Source: Bacteroides_E sp964528875
GTDB taxonomy: Bacteria > Bacteroidota > Bacteroidia > Bacteroidales > Bacteroidaceae
Length of the DNA: 64,000 nucleotides
NCBI GenBank assembly: GCA_964528875.1
Contig: CAZGUI010000003.1
Span: 20,357 to 84,356, forward strand
Direction of reading: 5' to 3'
The notes below the pieces were generated by a model. The model did not search any database. It worked only from the letters and a program-made list of their open reading frames with translations, and had not been told where the DNA came from. A program made the translations under genes and the position numbers. How positions within the stretch are numbered: the stretch's first letter is position 1; each line of letters opens with the position of its first letter. Below, piece by piece: positions 27,459-37,099 of this stretch.

Positions 27459-30400
27459 ATGAAAAACAAATTATTAAAAACAAAAACCTTATTACTTACA
27501 GGGCTATTATTATTTTGCTCCTCGGTAATTATGGCTTTACCTAATGATGTCCTTCAACAAAGAAGAATTACAGGAACAATTACAGATGAAACAAAAGAAC
27601 CTTTAACCGGTGTTACTGTTATCGTCAAGGGTACAGCAAGTGGAACCATTACCGATTTAGATGGCAATTACTCCATTGAGGTACCAGACAACAAAACCGT
27701 GTTGGAGTTCTCTTACATTGGTTTCAACTCGCAAACCATAACCGTAGGAAATCAAAATACCATAAATGTAGTCTTAAAAGAAGACACAAAAGTACTCGAC
27801 GAAGTAGTGGTTGTAGGGTATGGAACACAGAAAAAAGCAAACCTTACAGGTGCTGTAACTGCGATTGAGGGAGCTACTATTGCTTCTAAGTCAACCTCTG
27901 ATGCATTATCCGCATTACAAGGTGAAATGCCTGGAGTTACCGTACTTAGAAGTAGTGGACAACCCGGGTCTGAAACTTCAGGTGTTCGCATTCGTGGATT
28001 TTCTTCCATCAATAATGCACAAGCATTAGTATTAATAGATGGAATTGAAGGAAGTCTAGCTACAATAAACCCTCAGGATATTGAAAATATATCTGTATTA
28101 AAAGATGCTGCCGCATCAGCCATTTATGGAGCTAAATCTGCCGCAGGGGTAATCTTAGTTACCACAAAATCAGGAGCTGATAGTAAAGGTGGAAGAGCCA
28201 AGATATCTTATAATGGTTATTTTGCAATAAATACCCCCACAAGAGCTCCTAAGCGCTTATCTGCTTGGGAAGAACAAGAATTTATTAATGAATCTCGCAT
28301 TCAAGAAAAAGGAACTCCTGAATGGAATGAAGAACGTTCGTCTTGGGTTGCAAATCCTAATTTCAACTATAGACCAAACACCAATGGCCGTTGGGAATAT
28401 TTCGAAGCCACAAACTGGATTGACGAGGGTACTCGTGATTTTACGACTCAACAAAGTCACAACGTATCTATTTCCGGAGGAAGTAAACAATTAAACTACT
28501 TGGTTTCAGCGGGTTATTTTCAGAAGAATGGATTTCTTAAATACGGGCCGGATAAAAACGACAGATACAATCTAAAATTAAGATTGAATGCTGAGTTAAA
28601 TAAATACATGGACTTAAGTGTCAATGCAAGTTACGAAGGAAAATTCAACGAAACCATTCCTTATAACAACTCATCTAATAGAGATAGTGGAGCTAAAAAT
28701 GTACTAAACTCTCTATACCGAATTAGAGGAAGACAACCTATTTTTAGTCCAATAGAAGACTTTAATAAAGGAGGATATAATGGTGATTTGAACGTGAATC
28801 CGATAGACATTATGAAAAATGGTGGTATTGATGAGCTTCGCTCAGAATCCATGATGGCTAAAGGGGAAATTACAGTAAAGAATCTATTCAAAGGATTTAA
28901 GTTAAAACTTAACGCTGCACGCAGAGCATCCTATTACAATCGCAAAGTTGAAAGGAAGACACTTCTTTGGTATGATATGATAGGATCTACTATACGCAAT
29001 AGAGCGAATGATCCTAGCGAATTACAAAAAACCAGATATTATCGTTTCAGAGATAACTTTGAGGCACTTGCATACTATGACTTTAACCGAAATAAACACA
29101 GTTTAAATACCTTAGTAGGTGCATCTTATGAAAATTATAGAAATGACCAAATAACAGGAATAGCAAAGAAACAAAATTCAGAAGAACTCTTCTCATTCAA
29201 CTCTTATGAAAGTGTTGAGGGTGCTAATAGCAGGTTAGAAGATGCTATTTCTACAAGTGCAATGATGTCTTATTTTGGAAGAGTGAATTATAACTTTGCT
29301 GAAAGATACTTATTTGAAGCAAATCTACGTGTAGATGGTAGTTCAAAACTAGAACCAGGAAATCGTTGGAAAGCGTTCCCTTCTTTCTCCGCAGGATGGC
29401 GTGTCAGTGAAGAAAAATGGTTCAAAGTACCTGTTATAAGCAACTTAAAAGCAAGAGTTTCATGGGGACAACTAGGTGTTGGTGATGTCTTAGGAGATTA
29501 TGACTACCTATCGATGTTGGAACATGGTACACATATGGGAGAAAAAATGGTATATCAAAAACAACTTGCATCTAAAGGAAAAAGTTGGGAGATAGTAACT
29601 ACAACCAATATTGGTTTAGATATTAATCTACTATCCAATCGATTAACCATAGTCGCAGACTATTACTGGAAATCGAATAAAGATATGATTATTCCCTATA
29701 CTCTACCTTCAACTGTTGGTGTAAATGAGCCCAAAGGAAATTTAGGTGAGATGAAAATGTGGGGTTGGGAATTTGAAATAGGTTGGAGAGATAAAATCAA
29801 TCAATTAAACTATCAAGTGAGTTTCAATATTTCAGATAGCCAAAATGAGGTAACCAAATTGGATAATGCCAGTGAATTTAAAGCCGGAACTAAAGACTTT
29901 CTTCAAGGACACCCTATAAATACAATTTGGGGATATCAAACCAATGGATACTGGTCAAGTAGAGAAGAGTATTTGGCTTATAAAGAGGCGAATCCCGGTT
30001 ATAGAACCTTAGATAATGATGCTAAGATATCAGGAGGAGATGTGAGATATGTAGCACAAGGAGATGGAAAACATCCCGTGGAGAATGGTGGAACAATAGA
30101 GAACCCTGGAGATTTAATCCTTTTAGGAAATACAACACCTAGATACACCTACGGGGTAAACTTGAGCTTACAGTGGAAAAATTTCGATTTTTCTATGTTA
30201 TGGCAAGGGGTTGCTAAACGAAAGATTCTAATTCAAACTGAAACTATGGCTCCTTTTTACCAATCTTACAATATGCCTTGGACTATTCATCGCGACTACT
30301 GGACACCAGAAAACCCAGATGCCTATTGGCCTCGTTTGTACAATGGAAGTTCATTTAACTTTCAACCATCCGACAAATGGGTACAAGATGCTTCTTACAT

Positions 30401-30605
30401 CCGTTTGAAAAACGTACAGCTAGGGTATACTATACCAATTAAGAAAACGATAGTAGACAGATTTAGAGTCTATGTTTCAGGAGATGATGTTTGGGAACAC
30501 ACTAATTTAATGAATGTCTTTGACCCTGAAGTGGGTAATAATGTTTCAGCAAACTATTATCCCTTCTTCCGTAGTTGGACTGTAGGTGTTAACTTAACTT
30601 TTTAA
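27459..30605 (+). CDS. SusC-type TonB-dependent glycan importer of the uronate PUL
   Basis: Protein of about 1048 aa. It has a signal peptide, then a carboxypeptidase-D-like domain with ITGTITDETKEPLTGVTV (about residues 32-110). The SusC box VLDEVVVVGYGTQKKANLTGA, a plug (about 120-235) and a barrel ending in WTVGVNLTF follow. It forms the outer-membrane channel that SusD covers, importing oligosaccharides with TonB energy. The frame is open from 27426, but the ATG at 27459 (MKNKLLK) begins the signal peptide and follows the -7 box at the right distance. The SusD gene starts 10 bp after its stop. Confidence 0.95.
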   Translation: MKNKLLKTKTLLLTGLLLFCSSVIMALPNDVLQQRRITGTITDETKEPLTGVTVIVKGTASGTITDLDGNYSIEVPDNKTVLEFSYIGFNSQTITVGNQNTINVVLKEDTKVLDEVVVVGYGTQKKANLTGAVTAIEGATIASKSTSDALSALQGEMPGVTVLRSSGQPGSETSGVRIRGFSSINNAQALVLIDGIEGSLATINPQDIENISVLKDAAASAIYGAKSAAGVILVTTKSGADSKGGRAKISYNGYFAINTPTRAPKRLSAWEEQEFINESRIQEKGTPEWNEERSSWVANPNFNYRPNTNGRWEYFEATNWIDEGTRDFTTQQSHNVSISGGSKQLNYLVSAGYFQKNGFLKYGPDKNDRYNLKLRLNAELNKYMDLSVNASYEGKFNETIPYNNSSNRDSGAKNVLNSLYRIRGRQPIFSPIEDFNKGGYNGDLNVNPIDIMKNGGIDELRSESMMAKGEITVKNLFKGFKLKLNAARRASYYNRKVERKTLLWYDMIGSTIRNRANDPSELQKTRYYRFRDNFEALAYYDFNRNKHSLNTLVGASYENYRNDQITGIAKKQNSEELFSFNSYESVEGANSRLEDAISTSAMMSYFGRVNYNFAERYLFEANLRVDGSSKLEPGNRWKAFPSFSAGWRVSEEKWFKVPVISNLKARVSWGQLGVGDVLGDYDYLSMLEHGTHMGEKMVYQKQLASKGKSWEIVTTTNIGLDINLLSNRLTIVADYYWKSNKDMIIPYTLPSTVGVNEPKGNLGEMKMWGWEFEIGWRDKINQLNYQVSFNISDSQNEVTKLDNASEFKAGTKDFLQGHPINTIWGYQTNGYWSSREEYLAYKEANPGYRTLDNDAKISGGDVRYVAQGDGKHPVENGGTIENPGDLILLGNTTPRYTYGVNLSLQWKNFDFSMLWQGVAKRKILIQTETMAPFYQSYNMPWTIHRDYWTPENPDAYWPRLYNGSSFNFQPSDKWVQDASYIRLKNVQLGYTIPIKKTIVDRFRVYVSGDDVWEHTNLMNVFDPEVGNNVSANYYPFFRSWTVGVNLTF

Positions 30606-30615
30606 TTTAGTAGCC

Positions 30616-32283
30616 ATGAAATTTATGAAAAAAACATATTTACTTTTTGTAGCATTGATATATATTGTATCCTCTTGCTCGCTAGAGAAGTATCCGGAAG
30701 TAGAATTTAATGATAATACATTTTGGAAAACAGAAAAAGATCTCCAAACAGCTAGCATTAAATTCTATAGTCAACTTACAGGTTTTTATCATGACCTAAG
30801 ATCTGATGAATTAGTAGCAAAATCAGCAAATAGAATATCTTCTGGAAACCGCCCTGTACCGGTTGAAGATGCAACATGGGAAAATCCATATAAATATATT
30901 TATACAGCAAATAAAATATTGGATTTTGCACCACGTATAACTAGTTTAACTGAAAAAGAATTAAATGGATGGTTAGCGGAAGCCTGCTTCTTTAGAGCCT
31001 ATAATTATTTTGACTTAGTGAAAAAATATGGGGATGTTCCATTAATTCTAAAATCATTTGACGACCCTAAAGATCCAGTTATATACAGCGCAAGAACACC
31101 TAGAGAAGATGTAATTCAACAATGCTATGCAGATTTAGAGTTTGCAGTTAAATGGTTACCTACCAATGCAAAACTGCCTAAAAGTAAATGGGGTAATGTA
31201 ACACGTTCTTCAGCATTGGGACTCATTGTTCGTATTGGATTGTATGAAGGAACTTTTGGAAAATATCACAAATTGGATAATGACTACCAAGCACACCTTA
31301 AAAAATCAATTGATGCAGCAGAGGATTTAAAGAAAGAAGGACACGATTTATATCCAAACTTCCAGGATTTATTCACATTCAAAGGAGAAGGGAAAGAAAA
31401 TAAAGAAAACATATTTGTTAAAGTATATGGTCCAAATGGAGCAGGAACAGTAGTACACGGCAATTCCAGACAAATGGAAAATACAGTGACCCTAACTCGT
31501 CAAATGGTTGATTTATTTTTATACGAAGATGGCTTACCTAGAAGCAAATCTAAGCACGCTATTATTAACGAAAAAAGCTTCAATGATATATTTCAGAATC
31601 GTGATCCACGCTTAGGTATGACTATTTTTGGAATAAACGAAGTCGCATATGGAAACAAAGAATTTATTCCTTTACAAAACAACCCAGGTTTTGGTTACCC
31701 CCTAAAGAAAGGGTTTATGCAAGAAGAATGGGCTACAAGTAGTAAAGAAACAGTAGATAAAATGTTGATACGTTATGCTGAAATTCTACTTTCATACGCA
31801 GAAGCACTGTATGAGCAAAATGGAAAAATCACAGATCAACAACTGGAAGAAACCGTAAATAAAGTTCGTGAAAGAGCGGGACTTACAGTAAAACTAACTA
31901 ACGATTTTGTTACAGAAAACAACTTGGATATGTTAGAGGAAATTCGCAGAGAACGTACGATTGAATTTATTGATGAAGGATTTAGATACGATGATATTAT
32001 TCGTTGGAAGATAGCAGAAAAAGTGCTACCTGTAGCCATAATAGGAGTTAAGTTTGTTGACGAAGAAGGTCCAGCTGGTAAACGAGATCAAATTAACGAC
32101 AGACTTACAGATTCTCAAGGAAAACTTGATGGAGCTCCAGTCTATGATGATGTGGATATGTTTGTTATAGAAAAAGCTGATACTCGTCAATTTGACCCGA
32201 AAAAAGATTATTTATATCCAGTACCTAAAAAAGAAATTATTCGTTCAAAGAATGCTGTTACACAAAATCCTAATTGGGACTAA
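30616..32283 (+). CDS. SusD-type surface glycan-binding lipoprotein of the uronate PUL
   Basis: Protein of 555 aa with lipobox IVSSC followed by SLEKYPE. N-terminal SusD-like TPR region includes AEACFFRAYNYFDLVKKYGDVPLI, and the C-terminal RagB/SusD block includes VRERAGL, RRERTIEFIDEGFRYDDIIRW and YLYPVPKKEI. It sits on the outer face of the outer membrane as the lid of the SusC channel and binds the incoming glycan. It overlaps transcriptionally with susC (10-bp gap). A second possible start is the Met at 30625. Confidence 0.95.
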   Translation: MKFMKKTYLLFVALIYIVSSCSLEKYPEVEFNDNTFWKTEKDLQTASIKFYSQLTGFYHDLRSDELVAKSANRISSGNRPVPVEDATWENPYKYIYTANKILDFAPRITSLTEKELNGWLAEACFFRAYNYFDLVKKYGDVPLILKSFDDPKDPVIYSARTPREDVIQQCYADLEFAVKWLPTNAKLPKSKWGNVTRSSALGLIVRIGLYEGTFGKYHKLDNDYQAHLKKSIDAAEDLKKEGHDLYPNFQDLFTFKGEGKENKENIFVKVYGPNGAGTVVHGNSRQMENTVTLTRQMVDLFLYEDGLPRSKSKHAIINEKSFNDIFQNRDPRLGMTIFGINEVAYGNKEFIPLQNNPGFGYPLKKGFMQEEWATSSKETVDKMLIRYAEILLSYAEALYEQNGKITDQQLEETVNKVRERAGLTVKLTNDFVTENNLDMLEEIRRERTIEFIDEGFRYDDIIRWKIAEKVLPVAIIGVKFVDEEGPAGKRDQINDRLTDSQGKLDGAPVYDDVDMFVIEKADTRQFDPKKDYLYPVPKKEIIRSKNAVTQNPNWD

Positions 32284-32298
32284 TAAAACAAAGAAATC

Positions 32299-32832
32299 AT
32301 GAAAAAACTAATATTCATAATCATATTACTCCTTGGTTCTTTAACCTTCTTCAGTTGTGAAGATGAATGGGGAAATGGAGCCCCTGAAATGGAACACGTA
32401 TATTATACCGGATTCCAAGAGTGGGGGAAATTCAACAATAAATTTGAATACAATGTAGAGCAAGGTGAAACTATTGAGATACCTATTGAGTTTCATAGTG
32501 AACGCACTCGTAAATACAATGTAACCACTTATTTTTATGTAGGTGATGAGCTAGTAAAAGGTACTGACTTTGAAATTGTAGACGAAAAAGATAGTGTGAT
32601 TAATCCTGATGAAAATGGAGCTTACGCAATAACTTGGAAAAAAGTTCAAAAAGGAATTCATAACGTAAAGGTTAAAGCATTAAAGGGTGCTAAAGGGGCA
32701 TTTACACTGCACACTTTCGATCCTAAAGCAGGAAAGATTAAGCATCCCGATAATATAACCAATAGTCAAACTAACGATTATGAAGTAAGAGCTTTTAGTC
32801 AGAACTACAAGGTCACAATAAAAATTAAATAA
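32299..32832 (+). CDS. Small surface lipoprotein of the PUL, SusE-position
   Basis: Protein of 177 aa with lipobox TFFSC followed by EDEW, an acidic surface-export signal. The remainder is predicted mostly beta (YYTGFQEWGKFNNKFEYNVEQGETIEIPIEF), consistent with one or two small sandwich domains. No named family is recognised with certainty. It follows SusD after 15 bp and ends the operon at a strong terminator, the place where PULs carry SusE-like or other surface glycan-binding proteins. Glycan binding is inferred from that place. Confidence 0.6.
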   Translation: MKKLIFIIILLLGSLTFFSCEDEWGNGAPEMEHVYYTGFQEWGKFNNKFEYNVEQGETIEIPIEFHSERTRKYNVTTYFYVGDELVKGTDFEIVDEKDSVINPDENGAYAITWKKVQKGIHNVKVKALKGAKGAFTLHTFDPKAGKIKHPDNITNSQTNDYEVRAFSQNYKVTIKIK

Positions 32833-32852
32833 TAAGGCCCTTCTTAATTAGC

Positions 32853-32898
32853 AAAAATGGGGGTGTTTCACTTATAGGAACACTCCCATTTTTATAAC
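32853..32898 (+). terminator. Terminator after the susCD-lipoprotein operon
   Basis: AAAAATGGGGGTGTT pairs with AACACTCCCATTTTT (one mismatch) around a 10-base loop, with T-rich 3' end inside the second arm. Confidence 0.8.
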
Positions 32899-32948
32899 CT
32901 TAAGAATTAAAGTGACGCACATTTTATAAGACTTTTAATACTCTGTCT

Positions 32949-34127
32949 ATGAAACCCATATACCTATTTATTTTGTGCATCTTGTTACCTACTCTTACCT
33001 TATCTAATGGCTTAATTACTTTAGAGCAACTCCATAAAGTAAAACTACTAAAAGGCAATCAACTAGAGAAGCATCAGGCCTATCAAGAGTTGATTAGGAA
33101 AGCCAACCAAGAGCTGAATCGAACCATACCTTCAATAAAAGATAAAGAGATTACAGCTAAATCTAACAACAAACAGGACTATATTAGCATAGGTCGCTAC
33201 TGGTGGCCTGATACCACTCAATTGGATGGATTACCTTATATCCGAAAAGACGGAGTTCCTAACCCGGAAATCAAAAAACTAGACCGGTATAAATTAGATA
33301 GACTAACCCATGCAGTAAGCTGTCTGACTTACGCCTATCACTTCACCAATGATGAAAAATATGCCCGTAAAGCAATGGAACACATTAGGATGTGGTTTAT
33401 AGACAAAAATACTAGAATGAACCCGCATCTAAACTTTGCTCAAGTCATAAGAGGTCATAATAAAGATAACGGACGCAGTGAAGGCATTATTGACACCTAT
33501 GGTTTTATCAATATGGTGCAATGTTTTGAACTATTATCCGAATCATCTGCAATGAGTAAAAGGGAATATCAAGAATTAAAAAAATGGTTTTCGGATTTTC
33601 TAAACTGGTTATTAACTAGCGAGCTAGGTAAGCAATGCGCACAAGCTAAAAACAATCACGCTGTAGCCTATGATGTTCAGGTAGTAGCGTACGCCTTGTT
33701 CACAGAAAATGAAAATATAGCCAAAGAGGTTATAGCAAATTTCCCTAAAAAAAGACTTCATAAACAAATCAATTCGGATGGCAGTCAACCCTATGAATTG
33801 GATCGAACATTAGCTATGCACTACTCCATTTTTAATTTGAATCATATATTGGACTTCTGTACTTTAGCACAAAAAATCGATATTGATCTATATTCAAAAG
33901 AAGAAAGTATTGAGAAAGCAATCGCTTATCTCTCCCAATTTATAGGAAAAGAAAAACAAGACTTTCCCTATAAACAAATTAACGGTTGGGATGAAAGCCA
34001 ATCAGCACTTTGCTGGCTTATTCAGCGAAGCACTCTGTTTCAGTTGAACAACCAATACAACGGTCTTTTTAAGACCTATTGCAAAACTCCTGACTCTGAT
34101 ATAAAATGGCTTATATATACTCTTTAA
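32949..34127 (+). CDS. Alginate_lyase-domain polysaccharide lyase (PL38/PL5-like)
   Basis: Protein of 392 aa with a signal peptide (about residues 1-19) and a single (alpha/alpha) toroid of the Alginate_lyase type (PF05426). Visible signatures are YISIGRYWWPD (about 78-88), the YAYHFTNDEKYARKAMEHI helix and KNNHAVAYDVQ, with Asn235-Asn236-His237 at the expected catalytic centre, and SDGSQPYELDR further on. The family eliminates at 1,4-linked uronates, leaving 4,5-unsaturated ends, which are the substrate of the GH88 in this PUL. Length and the NNHxxxYDVQ pattern are closer to the Bacteroidota PL38 type than to classical PL5 (NNHSYW), but the substrate (glucuronan, alginate or a heteropolymer) is not fixed. 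Confidence 0.75.
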   Translation: MKPIYLFILCILLPTLTLSNGLITLEQLHKVKLLKGNQLEKHQAYQELIRKANQELNRTIPSIKDKEITAKSNNKQDYISIGRYWWPDTTQLDGLPYIRKDGVPNPEIKKLDRYKLDRLTHAVSCLTYAYHFTNDEKYARKAMEHIRMWFIDKNTRMNPHLNFAQVIRGHNKDNGRSEGIIDTYGFINMVQCFELLSESSAMSKREYQELKKWFSDFLNWLLTSELGKQCAQAKNNHAVAYDVQVVAYALFTENENIAKEVIANFPKKRLHKQINSDGSQPYELDRTLAMHYSIFNLNHILDFCTLAQKIDIDLYSKEESIEKAIAYLSQFIGKEKQDFPYKQINGWDESQSALCWLIQRSTLFQLNNQYNGLFKTYCKTPDSDIKWLIYTL

Positions 34128-34179
34128 TCGCTTTTTTAATTAAATTAAAATCTTAACTATTCTATAATCTTATAATAAT

Positions 34180-36807
34180 ATGATGAGAAAATTCTTTATC
34201 CTATTTCTCCTTAGCATACTAGTAAACATACATTTGTTTGCAGGAGTAAAATACTCAATGAATGAGGCCTGGCGCTTTCAGTTAACGACAAACAAAGAAG
34301 CGTATAAGAAAGACTTTAATGATAAGGATTGGGAAGTGGTATCCATTCCTCATACATGGAATGACCAAGATGCCACAGATGAAACACCCGGATACTTCAG
34401 AGGTGAAGGTTGGTATCGTAAAAACACGTTTATTGGCAATCAAGCAAAAGATAAAGTGGTGTATCTTTACTTTGAAGGAGCCAACCAAGTAACCGATGTG
34501 TATATCAATGAACACTTTGTGGGGCAACACAAAGGGGGATATACCCGCTTTAGTTTTGACATTACCCCTTACATTCAAACGGATGCATATAACTCCATAG
34601 CCATCAGAGTAGACAATAGTCACAATGAACTCATTCCCCCACTCGATGCCGATTTTACATTCTTTGGAGGAATCTATCGGGATATCTATCTTCAAATAGA
34701 AAATCAAATACACCTTTCACTAAATGATAAGTCGTCGGGAGGAGTTTACATCACAACGCCTCACGTATCGAATGAAAAAGCAGAAGTATCGGTCAAATCC
34801 TTAATCAATAACCGGAATACAGACAAAAGAAAAGTGACAATAGAACAATGCATTCTTTCACCAAATGGAGAACAGATTGCAAAATCATCTAAAAAAATAA
34901 ACTTAGCGGGTAAAGCAGAGCATATAGTCCATAATGAAAGCTTCCACATTACAAATCCTGAACTGTGGTCTACACACACTCCTAATAGATATACATTGCG
35001 TACCATTATTCGAGACAGTAAGAACAACCAACTATTAGATGAGTCGATAGAAAACTTTGGCTTACGTTGGTTTTCCATTGACGCTGAAAAAGGATTTTTC
35101 CTAAATGGTGAGCATATAAAACTAATGGGAACTTGTCGCCACCAATGTTTCAAAGATATGGGCATTGCTTTAGAAGATGAGTTACATATACGTGACGTGT
35201 ATTTATTGAAGAATATGGGAGGAAACTATCTTCGTATTGCTCACTATCCACAAGACCCGTTAATCTTGGATTTATGCGACAGATTGGGTATTTTGACTTC
35301 TGTAGAAATACCGGTAATCAATGCAGTTACAGAAAAAGAAGAATACCTAAAAAACTCCATTGGTATGATGGATGAAATGATGAAGCAAAACTTTAATCAT
35401 CCTTCATTGGTTATCTGGACCTATATGAATGAAATAATGCTCCGTCCTCCTTATAAAACAAACACGGAGGAATATAAGACCTATTGTAAAGAGGTTCACA
35501 GACAAGCAACAGCCATAGAAAAACACATACGAACTTTAGACCCCTACCGATATACTCAAATACCTTATCACGCAGGATTCAACAGATATGAAGATGCCAA
35601 ATTGAGTTCCATACCTATGACCATTGGATTGAATTTATATATGGGATGGTACTCTCCGGGAATAGAAAACATAGAGCGTGTTATTCTTAGATTCAAAGAA
35701 AGAAATCCTAACATTCCTTTATTTGTGAGTGAATATGGTGCCGATGTGGATACAAGGATACACAGTGAGTTTCCCGAACGTTTTGATTTCAGTGTAGAAT
35801 TTGGTGACCTTTTTCACGAACACTACTTAAAGGTATTCTTGAAACACGATTTTATTGTAGGAACAAACATCTGGAATTTAAACGACTTCCACTCTGAAAG
35901 TAGAACGGATGCAGTACCTCACATTAATTGCAAAGGGATTACCGGATTAGATAGAACACCTAAAAACACGTATTACCTCTATAAAGCTCACCTAACAACT
36001 GAACCTTTTATTAAGATAGCTTCGGCAGACTGGAAATATAGAGCGGGAGCAGATCATAAACAAACGATAAAAGTATATACCAACCAAAAATCGGTGGATT
36101 TATATCATAATGGAACGCATGTAGGGACATTACCTGTAGTTGATGGTATAGCTCAAACCACTCTTGCGTTTGTAAATGGTATAAACCAACTAAAAGCTGA
36201 AGCAAACTCAGTATCAGATGTTACAGACATTGAATACAGGTTATTACCCAACTCAATGGGTCAAGAGTTTGAGGAACTCAATGTTCTCTTGGGAACTCAG
36301 CGTTCATTCGAAGACAAAACATTTAAAACAGCTTGGATACCTGATAAGGAATATGAAAAAGGAAGTTGGGGATACATAGGAGGTAAACCTTTTAGAGCGG
36401 GTAAACTTCCTGCAGCTGATATCGACATCAAAAATACTGATAAAGACCCTATTTTCCAGACTCAACGAGTAAATATAGAAGGGTTCCGGGCAGATGTTCC
36501 CAATGGAAGATATTACATCTATTTATATTGGGCTGACTTAAACAGATTAGAAGATAAAGAGGCCTTGGTTTACAATTTAGGGAGCGATAGCAGTTATCAA
36601 AATGCACAGCCTAGAATTTTTGATGTGTCCATAAACAATCAAGCAGTTTTAAATCAATACGATATACCCTCAGAAGTAGGTGTAGGCAGAGCTATCATCA
36701 AAAAATTTGAAATCCACACCATGGATAATCAAGGTATTAAAATTAATTTCACCCCCATCAAAGGTGAAACCATATTAAATGCCATACGTATAGTAAAAAT
36801 AGACTAA
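34180..36807 (+). CDS. GH2 glycosidase with C-terminal malectin-like domain
   Basis: Protein of 875 aa with a signal peptide (about 1-21). GH2 order is jelly roll (about 25-180), Ig-like (about 185-300) and TIM barrel (about 305-600). Glu418 in YMNEI is the acid/base and Glu518 in VSEYGAD the nucleophile. A linker sandwich follows, then a malectin/CBM-like C-terminal domain (about 705-875, GSWGYIGGKPFRAG to LNAIRIVKI). The nucleophile context resembles beta-glucuronidase/galactosidase members. It is only distantly like the other GH2 of this PUL, so the two probably remove different sugars. It starts 52 bp after the lyase gene and ends the PUL at a strong terminator. Confidence 0.88.
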   Translation: MMRKFFILFLLSILVNIHLFAGVKYSMNEAWRFQLTTNKEAYKKDFNDKDWEVVSIPHTWNDQDATDETPGYFRGEGWYRKNTFIGNQAKDKVVYLYFEGANQVTDVYINEHFVGQHKGGYTRFSFDITPYIQTDAYNSIAIRVDNSHNELIPPLDADFTFFGGIYRDIYLQIENQIHLSLNDKSSGGVYITTPHVSNEKAEVSVKSLINNRNTDKRKVTIEQCILSPNGEQIAKSSKKINLAGKAEHIVHNESFHITNPELWSTHTPNRYTLRTIIRDSKNNQLLDESIENFGLRWFSIDAEKGFFLNGEHIKLMGTCRHQCFKDMGIALEDELHIRDVYLLKNMGGNYLRIAHYPQDPLILDLCDRLGILTSVEIPVINAVTEKEEYLKNSIGMMDEMMKQNFNHPSLVIWTYMNEIMLRPPYKTNTEEYKTYCKEVHRQATAIEKHIRTLDPYRYTQIPYHAGFNRYEDAKLSSIPMTIGLNLYMGWYSPGIENIERVILRFKERNPNIPLFVSEYGADVDTRIHSEFPERFDFSVEFGDLFHEHYLKVFLKHDFIVGTNIWNLNDFHSESRTDAVPHINCKGITGLDRTPKNTYYLYKAHLTTEPFIKIASADWKYRAGADHKQTIKVYTNQKSVDLYHNGTHVGTLPVVDGIAQTTLAFVNGINQLKAEANSVSDVTDIEYRLLPNSMGQEFEELNVLLGTQRSFEDKTFKTAWIPDKEYEKGSWGYIGGKPFRAGKLPAADIDIKNTDKDPIFQTQRVNIEGFRADVPNGRYYIYLYWADLNRLEDKEALVYNLGSDSSYQNAQPRIFDVSINNQAVLNQYDIPSEVGVGRAIIKKFEIHTMDNQGIKINFTPIKGETILNAIRIVKID

Positions 36808-36862
36808 TTTGTTTTTTGTCAAACACCACTCTTGTTGATTTAGGTGTTTCGTTCCATTCATT

Positions 36863-36902
36863 AAAAACGAGTTACAGGGCAACCCTTGTAACTCGTTTTT
36901 TT
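36863..36902 (+). terminator. Terminator at the end of the PUL
   Basis: AAAAACGAGTTACAGGG pairs with CCCTTGTAACTCGTTTTT (one bulge) around CAA, followed by T's. It precedes array 3 by 60 bp. Confidence 0.88.
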
Positions 36903-36961
36903 ATGGAGCATTTTACCCAATAAACACCCCCCAGTTCTACGCCTTGTACCCTCACTTTATT

Positions 36962-37040
36962 CGGTCCTAGACCGAAGGGCGGTCGGTCTAGGACTGAACC
37001 CTCCTCGGTCTAGGACCGAGGGGCCTTGGGTCTTAGACCT
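36962..37040 (+). repeat. 22-bp-period palindrome array 3 (four units)
   Basis: Units start at 36962, 36984, 37006 and 37028. The outer units are flipped variants (CGGTCCTAGACCG and GGGTCTTAGACCT) and the inner two are CGGTCTAGGAC type. Spacers are AAGGGCGGT, AACCCTCCT and AGGGGCCTT. It lies between the convergent ends of the GH2 and PepSY genes, after a separate terminator, so it is not needed as a terminator itself. Confidence 0.9.
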
Positions 37041-37099
37041 ACAAAAAAGAGGCACTTAAATTGCTAAGCACCTCTTCCTTTTTCTTTCAGAATGTTCAG

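Noticed and set aside
34282..35165. Two minus-strand frames of 143 and 134 codons
   Set aside because: Antisense to the second GH2 gene and without features of real proteins.
36962..37040. Palindrome array 3 as a terminator
   Set aside because: A separate strong terminator lies 60 bp upstream, stems are only 5 bp, and similar arrays occur in a divergent promoter region.
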